Assembly (NCBI GenBank): GCA_009746045.1
Contig: RPFO01000213.1
Coordinates: 476,564 to 536,563 of the forward strand
DNA: 60,000 nt
Source: Mesostigma viride
Lineage: Eukaryota; Streptophyta; Mesostigmatophyceae; Mesostigmatales; Mesostigmataceae
Direction: 5' to 3'
Within the stretch, counting starts at the first letter, position 1; each line of letters begins with the position of its first letter. The translations under genes were made by a program, and so were the position numbers. Shown here piece after piece: positions 37,133 to 44,770 of this stretch. Under the pieces are notes generated by a model. It was not told the DNA's origin. It ran no database searches and worked only from the letters and a program-made list of their open reading frames with translations.

Positions 37133-37408
37133 TTACTCCACGTTGGTCCATGCAATTCCAGCATGACCATGCTTTCTTAACGGCAGCGCATTGAAGGCGA
37201 TGCCGCTCTCGATAAAAAATTCGGCAGCCAGCAGGTGGACACCTTTCTCGTCGACGGGAAAAACCCATTTGGTGATGCTCAGCTGGCCTTTGTTGGGAAC
37301 CGAAGACAAGTCAGCCGGCGCAGCCCCTCCCATCTCCGCCATTGCCCTGTTCAAATGGTGCTGCTTCTTGGCGTCTGACCTCTGCAACTTGTTGTTAGCA
37401 ATCCTGAT
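37133..37408 (-). pseudogene. hAT-like transposase exon, downstream half
   Basis: Minus-strand reading continues the frame of 53208-53552 once the 15.8-kb insertion is skipped, keeping one copy of the AAACC duplication. It contains a KKQHHLNRAMAEM segment, then LLAAEFFIESGIAFNALPLR, which resembles the start of the DUF659/hAT core (AxxFFxExGIPFN). It stops soon after, so the catalytic domain is not present here; a decayed end or an intron are both possible. Confidence 0.6.
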
Positions 37409-37413
37409 AAACC

Positions 37414-37905
37414 TGTTGGGAATTTATTATAATTCCCAGTGTCCATGCCACTCTAGCCAGAATAGTATTTAATATTTTATATTGGCAGGTGGCATGTCTT
37501 GTTTGTTAAATGTTTGTTTTGCTTGTTTGTTTTTTGTTTGATGTTTATTTGTTTTGTTGTTTAAAGCAGCATTTATTTTTCCACGTTCAGCATACTTATC
37601 AGAATATGCCACAGCATTCTAGAATATATACTTATCAGAATATGCCACAGCATCCTAGAATATGTCGTGACATTATTCCCAGCATATCCCACGTATATTT
37701 CTAGCATATTCGAATTATCGCTATTCATATAGCATATTCGAATTATTGCTATTCGTATAGCATATTCAAAGTATCACTGACGAATCTGTAAACGGTATAA
37801 AAAGCTCACTCTGTGCCGTTTGCTGCTATGCCGACATAATGAATTAAATTTTAATATAACGAGTCTTAAGAACAATGCACTGTGTATCGTGTCGAATTTC
37901 TGACA
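37414..37905 (+). repeat. Element A 5' LTR
   Basis: 492 bp. It contains two copies of a ~35-bp unit (CTTATCAGAATATGCCACAG, followed by CATYCTAGAATAT), three copies of a ~28-bp unit (AGCATATTCGAATTATYGC), and a TATA box (GTATAAAAAG, 37795-37804) about 100 bases before the end. The arrangement is that of a promoter with upstream enhancer-like repeats. Confidence 0.9.
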
Positions 37906-37954
37906 TGGTATCGGAGGGATAGCTAGTATATCGGAGGGACATGGTATCGGAGGG

Positions 37955-38300
37955 ACAGCTAGTAGAGGACATGGGGGGCCTCGGCCTCTCCGTGATTTGG
38001 AAGAAGATGATGGACAAGGCCAAGTGGGCCCAGGTCATAGAGGACAATGAGCCCCCCCCAGTGGGGAAGCGCCCGCGTGTGCAATCCCGCGGGAGGCACG
38101 CCAGATAGCTCCCCCTCGGGCAGCGTGCGGCTGCCTAGATAGATGTTGTAGTTAGAATGCTGTTAGATAGATGTAGTATGTAGCCAATGTAGATAGATTA
38201 GACCGGTAGGAATGTTTGCACCCATCCATCCATCCATCGGGGTTAATGCCGATCCGTGACTCCCCAACGGGAGCACGAGTCTAATTAATTAATTAATTAA
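37955..38300 (+). mobile_element. LINE-3 fragment in the leader of element A
   Basis: Starts near GTAGAGGACATGG. It encodes the last ~45 residues of a protein ending in KRPRVQSRGRHAR, then a 3' UTR, and finishes in (AATT)n at 38281-38300. TCGGAGGGA precedes the fragment (several times) and follows it at 38301, a likely target duplication that copied part of the primer binding region. The subfamily differs from LINE-1 and LINE-2. It is heavily 5'-truncated. Confidence 0.6.
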
Positions 38301-38353
38301 TCGGAGGGATTGTCGATCTACGACCTCTGTCATATTATTATTACTATTCCGGC

Positions 38354-39490
38354 ATGGCCAGTACGCTCGCGGATTTTTTCCCGGAGCTTACTGACTCGGA
38401 TTTAAGTGTTTTATTCCCAGACGAGCCGGCACTGAATCTAGATGACGATGCTGTTCTGTGTTTCCCGTATGGCTGGGAATACGTGGAACCAGATCAGACT
38501 ACTCCGTCTCTAGTACCTGACGCATTAAATTTTAATGCCGCAGCTCCTCGACCTGCCACTATAACGATCACATATCTCGACGACACTTTTACATTTGAAA
38601 TTTCCGACGTCCAGTTTATAGAGGAAATTTTTACGATTGGCCTTGCCAGCCGATTCGTATTTTCCACTGTACTGAATTCAATGGCGAATAATAATAAGGA
38701 TGTTGGCCTTATTGCCGCGTGCAGTGGCATTCCTCGTTTTGACGGCACCAAGCCAGCAGACTGGCCAAAAATTCGCATTCGTTTTGAATCGATAGCAGCC
38801 GCTTTCGGTATGACAAGTGTCCTGTCACTTCCCGTCGACCATGCTGATCCAACCCAGGCTGAACTTCGGCAAGATCAGATTTTATTTGCCGCCCTGTGCT
38901 CGATTCTGGACGGCCAAGCTCTCAGTGTTGCGGATCAAGCTGAACCGAAGTATGGGAGCGTGGCGTTCAAGAAAGTAGACGCCGTGTACGATCAGCCCCG
39001 CCAAACGCGGTCTCACAAGCAAGATCTTCGGCGCAAGCTGCACCGCATGGAGCTGGCGCTGAACCAAGCCATGGTCTCGTATGTGACCGACAACGAGACA
39101 ATGTACCGCGACTACCTCAAGCTCGGCGGCGTCATGGCGGAGACGGCATTTGTGCAGAATTTACTCGACGGCCTGCCCGCCGAATATCGCCTGCTTCTTG
39201 CGGCCGTTTTCGTGCGTGACGATTTTTCTCTCGAGGAGGCCAAGGTTCTCCTCCTTCAGGCGGAGGACCAGCTGCGCGGCCCCCGCGGGTTGGCCGCGAC
39301 GCATACTAAGGCGCCGGCACCCGCGTCGGCTCCGCAACCGGCGGGGGGGGTGTACGCGACCCGCACTCAACCTCCCCCGTGCATGTCGTCACTGCCAGCG
39401 TCCCGGACACCGCGAGGCGAACTGCTGGACCAAATATCCCGAGAAGCGCCCTGCCAAGGTCCAGGCGCATGCGACCCAAGAAGCCGGGGA
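38354..39490 (+). pseudogene. Element A gag, frameshifted at a G-run
   Basis: ATG at 38354. The N-terminal ~110 residues are acidic. A capsid-like region follows with a RFDGTKPADWP motif, LFAALCSIL, an RRKLHRMEL motif and a LLDGLPAEYR motif, as in UBN2/gag of copia elements. At a run of eight G (39342-39349) the frame changes; the other frame carries the zinc knuckle CRHCQRPGHREANC (CX2CX4HX4C). Gag is cut by element B directly after the knuckle. The single-base frameshift at a homopolymer may be genuine or a consensus error. Confidence 0.8.
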
Positions 39491-39495
39491 CCTTC

Positions 39496-40193
39496 AGTTA
39501 ACGCCAAGCGCATTGGCGTGATCCTGATTCGGCATATCTCTGCGATTCCAGCGGCAACGGAACGAGTTCATTCCGACAAGTATCAAGAAAGTTATGGCGT
39601 TCCGACTTCCCGGTCGCGCGCGAGCGCGAGCCGGCTGTTCTTCTAAGTCGGACGTGAATATTTGCCGACGACATATGGGGTCGACAGTAATTCCTGGGCT
39701 GACAGGAATTAGGTGCTGTACCTACGACGGTATTGGATTAATACGTCGTACGCAGGAAATAGGAACCTTAACCTGTGGTCTGTTGGTACCGCAGGCTTAG
39801 TCCTGGACTTCTAGGTGCAGATGCAATAGTCACTGTGGACTGCGCTCTGTGGTCACTGTGACTGTATGGCAGACCTACTGTATAGGAACTGGGCGCTGTA
39901 CAGGTAGTGAATACTGTACCGGGAGTGTTATTACTGAGCCTACCTCTTAGGTTGCTCAGGACTAGCAAGCACAGTGCACAAGTATATAAACAATAGGCCA
40001 ATGCCATTTGGGCAGATCTCTTGCGAGCCCGCCTCACGTGTTGTGCCTTGACTTGGCAAGCGCGTGTACAAGCCTCAAGTGTGTGAGCGCTGTAACATTA
40101 TCCAATTTTAACAAAGCTCCGTTTCCAACCATATTCATACATTGCTGCATTGCAACCATATCCTTCACATTGCGTGTGCCAGGAACGTTAACT
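39496..40193 (+). repeat. Element B 5' LTR
   Basis: Starts AGTTAACGCC, ends GAACGTTAACT. TATA-like GTATATAAAC at about 39980. It differs from the 3' LTR by a 4-bp indel near the start and one or a few substitutions. The frames 39594-39800 (+), 39768-40037 (-) and 40008-40259 (+) recur in the 3' LTR because the sequence does. Confidence 0.9.
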
Positions 40194-40233
40194 CAAATTA
40201 CAACCAGTCTCAGCGGAACGGCCAGGAGGGTCG

Positions 40234-41218
40234 TTGCCGGTTGCGGTGTGCAGCGTTGACGACGCGAGGAGTTCGTCCGGTGGTGAATGGTGCAGGAAGA
40301 ACAACGGCAGCAGGATTTCCGGTTTCGGCAGTCTGCTGGGGGTTCGATTTCGCCTGAATAATGAATTGCGTCGTGTCGTTCGGGATCTATCTTTATTGCT
40401 TGCAGATCGTCCGCCTGTTAATCGCAGCTTCGTGCAATTCATCGACGACCAGGTCGAAGATTGGGAGCGAATTCTGCGGCACGTCCAAACCATCGTCATT
40501 CCGGAGCACCGGAGCATCGACGACCTCGAGCAGGAGCTTCACGGTTTGGTCGGCATCCAGACGGTGATTACAGCAGTAGCTGAGCGGGTGCGGACGGTCC
40601 GAGTTGGCGGCGAGGCGAGGAGAGGCTGCGGAGGCAGCTGGTGCAGTGCGACACGAGTTTGTACCGACAGTAGCGGGTGCGGGAGTACCACGTACTTTCG
40701 CAGGTGTCATCGGCGACGAGGGTGTTGCAGCGGGGCCAGTTAGGCGTGAACGACGCGGAGCGGAGCACTACAGGCGGCTTGCAGAGGTCGGGGCGACAGC
40801 GGAAGCCATCACCGGAGGACAGCGCGCGACAAGAGTCGGCAGGTTTCCGGAGCGAGTAAGGGTTCCTTTTCAGGAACTGCCCCAACCCCTTCGCGTTCGT
40901 GTGACGCGTTGGGAGGAGTTTGCCCCTCTTGGGTACGATAGTGACCTTGAGGTGGGAGCAGGGGGCGTCGCTGGGCTAGGCGACGAGACACTTGGCGACC
41001 ACGAGGTGCCAAGATACAATCCGCGGGGTGCCAACGACGGGTTGTCACCTGTCTACTATACCAACGGTGACGATTCAGTCATCGCGGGCCGACAGCGGGT
41101 CGACGACGGCGCAGCGGGTAGCAGGGTGCCAGAGCTGATTGTGGTGAGCGACAGCGACAGCGACAGCGACAAGGAGAACCAGGACGCGCCTGGGGCCAGC
41201 CGTGGTGGTCTTGCCTGA
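40234..41218 (+). pseudogene. Element B pre-gag frame with acidic Ser-Asp tail
   Basis: Two overlapping frames (40234-40743 and 40604-41218), the frame changing near 40605, would make one protein of about 325 residues. The first part is helical-looking (QFIDDQVEDWERILRHVQ); the end is ELIVVSDSDSDSDKENQ. A hydrophobic IVV core followed by acidic serines is the classic form of a SUMO-interacting motif. No ATG is obvious at the 5' end. An extra frame upstream of gag is unusual for copia elements. Its function is unknown. Confidence 0.5.
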
Positions 41219-41320
41219 GTGGTAACACTTGGCACTTTCCTTTCTTGTTCAGTAGCTTATATTGCTTTAATTGCTGCTTGGCCACTTGGCTGGCTGTAGC
41301 AGATCTGAACAGAGGCCATC

Positions 41321-42508
41321 ATGGATGATGGAGCTATCAACCAACAAGCGGGCTTTATGGGCTTTGCGCGGCGCGGCGCTGGGATGGATGGACGAGATGG
41401 ACGCGATGGACGCGGTGGACGCGATGGACGCGGGGACGGCCAGGCGCTGGGAGACCAGGCTGCGGTGCCAGATGATCAGAGCCAAGGATCGCAGGGCGGT
41501 CAGAACGCGCCTGCCGCAGATCAAGCGGCACCTAAGCGACCGACCGTGGCTGAGGGGTACGCGGTGCTAGGCCAGTTTCAGTCCATCAAGGACAATTGGC
41601 AGCCCCGGGATGCTGAGAGGATGTTAGAGGACATGAACTTGTACACGGAGATATACACCGGTGACAAGCTTCGCATCCTGGCGTCTAGTGCCTACATAAG
41701 GCAGTCGGCGAGGCGGCTGTTCAAGTTTGTTCGGGAGCGACACGCGGCGGGGGACACCTGGGCGGCGTTTATGACGCGACTCAGGGTGTTCCTGAGTGAC
41801 AAGAGGACCATAGATGGGTCCCACCTGAAGCAAGAATACCTGGACTACAAGCCCATCAAGGGGCAGCTAGTGGTCCACGCCTTTGAAGACTTCGTCAAGC
41901 TGAGGGAGGACGCCATGGCCAAGGGCTTCTTCGTCGCAGATCGGATGGCCATGGGCGACTTTCTCAAGTCGCTGCAGCTGGATCCGGTCACCATGGATAA
42001 TGTGACCATCCACATGCGACAGGTCCATGGCTGGGCAGCCATGACGGACCAGTTGTATGAGTGTTTCAGCGGCAAGTACGTGGGTGGTAAGCGCCCTCGT
42101 CAGGGTGACGAGGAGGCCACTGAACCCACGGTTAAGTCCATGAGGGGATCGGGCCACGGGGGCCCAGCGCCCTCGAGAGGGCCTGAGACCTCTTCAAGGG
42201 GTCGAGGAAGGTCCAGGAGGGGGCGTGACAGAAGGGCTGGACGGGGGACCCCGCCGAAGTCGGGACATCCACAGTCCCAGTTTGACTTCAAGAGGGTGGG
42301 TGGTCCTCCCAAGGCTGGGCCCAGCAGTGGGACCTCACGGGACATCAGTCAGGTGGAATGTTATTTCTGCCAGGGGAAGGGTCACTTCAGGAATGAGTGT
42401 CCCTCGTACCTGAGGCAGGAAGGTCAGAGCAAGCCAGCTCAGGGTGGCAGCAAGGACAAGGCTGGTCCATCCCAGGATAAGGGCAAGGGCAAGGCTGCTG
42501 ATCATTGA
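41321..42508 (+). CDS. Element B gag (capsid/nucleocapsid)
   Basis: 395 residues from ATG 41321 to TGA. It opens with a short GRDGRDGR-type repeat encoded by a 9-bp GATGGACGC minisatellite. The central ~200 residues are helical and fit a gag capsid (a SAYIRQSARRLFKFV motif, LKQEYLDYKP). A basic Arg/Gly-rich stretch follows, then a zinc knuckle CYFCQGKGHFRNEC (CX2CX4HX4C) near residue 348. The Lys/Gln-rich end stops before any protease. The intact frame suggests recent activity. Confidence 0.85.
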   Translation: MDDGAINQQAGFMGFARRGAGMDGRDGRDGRGGRDGRGDGQALGDQAAVPDDQSQGSQGGQNAPAADQAAPKRPTVAEGYAVLGQFQSIKDNWQPRDAERMLEDMNLYTEIYTGDKLRILASSAYIRQSARRLFKFVRERHAAGDTWAAFMTRLRVFLSDKRTIDGSHLKQEYLDYKPIKGQLVVHAFEDFVKLREDAMAKGFFVADRMAMGDFLKSLQLDPVTMDNVTIHMRQVHGWAAMTDQLYECFSGKYVGGKRPRQGDEEATEPTVKSMRGSGHGGPAPSRGPETSSRGRGRSRRGRDRRAGRGTPPKSGHPQSQFDFKRVGGPPKAGPSSGTSRDISQVECYFCQGKGHFRNECPSYLRQEGQSKPAQGGSKDKAGPSQDKGKGKAADH

Positions 42509-42541
42509 CTTGAGCCTGCACACATCCCTGAACCCTGGAGG

Positions 42542-43468
42542 GTGCCCCCAGGGGTGTGTAATGTAGCTGCTAGTGACGGCAGTGAGGGGCAGCCCCATGC
42601 TCTAGTGAAAGAGCCTATTGGACACGATGGGGCAAGCTTGGTTACCACAGAGAGTATGCCAGCTGTAGCTGCAGTGGTTACTCGCCAACGTGCCCGCCAT
42701 GGCGGTGCTGAGCCTGAGGTAGGACCTGGTGATGTGGACCCAGGTGGATCTCAGAAGCATTCTGACCGTGCAGGACTGGCACAGGATGGTCAGGATGAGG
42801 ATAGGGCTGGAGACAGTCTGACAGGCACGACCCTGGTGCCTCCTGTACATAAGGGATCTGTACATACCTTGAGTGCTAATAATGACAATAAAAGGTTTTC
42901 TCTCTTGTATGACATTGCCTCAAGGTTGCATACCATGTTTGGCCATGCAGCTCAGTCTTTGCAAGTTGCTAGACGGCTGGGAGGAAGTGAGTTGTACTCC
43001 ATCTGCCAACAGGTTGCTCAAGCTTGCAAGTGCAGGCTAGTTGCTAGAAAGCCCAAGCAGTCTCATGCCAGGACTCCTATTTTGCAGCCAGGCCATGTGC
43101 AGGTAGATATTCAGAGAATCAGGGGTTTGAAGCTGCTGGTGGCAGTGGACAGATATACCAAGTACAAGACCCTAGAGATCCTGCCTGACATGGAGAAGCC
43201 TACATTAATTGCTGCTCTGAAGTTGACAAGGAGCAGGTACCCTGGGTTGGAGTTGTTGCAGTGTGACATTCAGTTTGAGTGCTGTGAGAACCTGCCAGAG
43301 TTTCCAGAGTTGCTGATTACACCCAGGGAGAGCCACGGCCAGCAAGGGGTGGTGGAGAGAGCCATCCAAGAGATCAAGACTGTGCTGCTGGTGGAGAGGA
43401 TTCCAAGGACGTCATCTGCCATTGCAATGGCATGTGACATCTGCATGGCTACGTTCTGTGGAGGATAG
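42542..43468 (+). pseudogene. Element B integrase, first part
   Basis: After ~110 residues of linker come an HX4H...CXC zinc-binding arrangement (LHTMFGH, then ACKCRLVARK) and the catalytic core: Asp in HVQVDIQ, Asp in LQCDIQFE and Glu in GVVERAIQ. About 29 residues separate the second Asp from the Glu, a little shorter than DD35E. The motif HGQQGVVERAI matches the HxQNGVVER signature of retroviral-type integrases. The frame is closed at a TAG just before the palindromic insertion (43470), and the continuation in 44424-44770 is in another frame even if the insertion is removed. Confidence 0.8.
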
Positions 43469-43469
43469 G

Positions 43470-44423
43470 AGTTGTACAAGCTAACGCTTATACTTTTTAT
43501 GCGCAAACCTTTTAGCTAAGGTTAACGCATATTCTTACATCCTGCGCAGGATGTAAGAATATGCGTTAACCTTAGCTAAAAGGTTTGCGCATAAAAAGTA
43601 TAAGCGTTAGCTTGTACAACTTAAAACCTTTGCGCGTTGGGGCGGAATATTAAGCGGCTCCCTAACTAGGGTTTACTTCCGCATCGACTTACTAATTCGA
43701 TATCGAATTACTGATTCGATATTAATTAATCCCGGGAAGGTCCGATATCTACCTCGCTAGGCGATTAATTAGGTCCGACCGGTGCCCCGGCGGATCCTCC
43801 CAAATAATCCCTACTCGGCACTGGCCCCACGAGGTTTCGAACCCATGACTTCCGCGCCGCGCCGGTTCTAAGTTGTACAAGCTAACGCTTATACTTTTTA
43901 TGCGCAAACCTTTTAGCTAAGGTTAACGCATATTCTTACATCCTGCGCAGGATGTAAGAATATGCGTTAACCTTAGCTAAAAGGTTTGCGCATAAAAAGT
44001 ATAAGCGTTAGCTTGTACAACTTAGAACCGGCGCGGCGCGGAAGTCATGGGTTCGAAACCTCGTGGGGCCAGTGCCGAGTAGGGATTATTTGGGAGGATC
44101 CGCCGGGGCACCGGTCGGACCTAATTAATCGCCTAGCGAGGTAGATATCGGACCTTCCCGGGATTAATTAATATCGAATCAGTAATTCGATATCGAATTA
44201 GTAAGTCGATGCGGAAGTAAACCCTAGTTAGGGAGCCGCTTAATATTCCGCCCCAACGCGCAAAGGTTTTAAGTTGTACAAGCTAACGCTTATACTTTTT
44301 ATGCGCAAACCTTTTAGCTAAGGTTAACGCATATTCTTACATCCTGCGCAGGATGTAAGAATATGCGTTAACCTTAGCTAAAAGGTTTGCGCATAAAAAG
44401 TATAAGCGTTAGCTTGTACAACT
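43470..44423. mobile_element. 954-bp perfect palindrome, P-A-P-A'-P, inserted in element B
   Basis: P is a 152-bp perfect palindrome (ends AGTTGTACAAGC, centre CCTGCGCAGG) present at 43470-43621, 43871-44022 and 44272-44423. The 249-bp segments between are exact reverse complements of one another, so the whole unit is one perfect palindrome. ATAGG flanks it on both sides (43465-43469, 44424-44428). No protein is encoded. I interpret it as a transposed unit, possibly a dimer of a short element with terminal repeats P. An artefact of assembly is possible but would not create a target duplication. Confidence 0.9.
43622..44271. repeat. Inverted arms A and A' with a Pol III B-box-like word
   Basis: Arms 43622-43870 and 44023-44271. 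The A' strand reads GTCATGGGTTCGAAACCTCG, containing GGTTCGAAACC, an exact match to the B-box consensus GGTTCGANNCC of tRNA genes and tRNA-derived SINEs. No A box at the right distance or tRNA fold is seen. The arms begin TAAAACC and end GGTTCTA, which are near-inverted. Runs of ATTCGATATCGAAT form a smaller internal palindrome. Confidence 0.6.
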
Positions 44424-44770
44424 ATAGGCTGAACCTCAGGACTCCCATGTTCTTTGGTGACATTGCCATCAATCCTCTTATGCTGCATACCAGGATGCTG
44501 CCAGCTGATGCTGAGCAGGCATGGAAGGAGAAGCTAGAGGCCAAGTTCCTCAAGCTGAGGCAGAAAGACAAGGGCTGGAGTGTCCTAGAACCTAACGTTG
44601 GACAACAGGTTGTTGTGTGGAAGGAACCAAGCTTTCCAGGGAAACGTGGCAGCTAGGGCATGATGGGGTGGTGACCCGAGTAGAAGCCGCTGGCCATAAG
44701 TGCTGGGTGGCCATTGATGGCTCCCAAGCAGTGCACCGTCTGTCCTGGTCAAAGATCCGTCCCCGGGGAG
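44424..44770 (+). pseudogene. Element B integrase C-terminal region
   Basis: Two frames (to 44656, then from about 44617) encode LNLRTPMFFG, then KDKGWSVLEPNVGQQVVVW, then DGVVTRVEAAGHKCWVAI and SWSKIRPR. The V...V.W..G...V.......V......IRP pattern is like the SH3/GPY-type end of integrases. A frame change is needed near 44640. It therefore continues the integrase across the palindrome. Confidence 0.6.
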
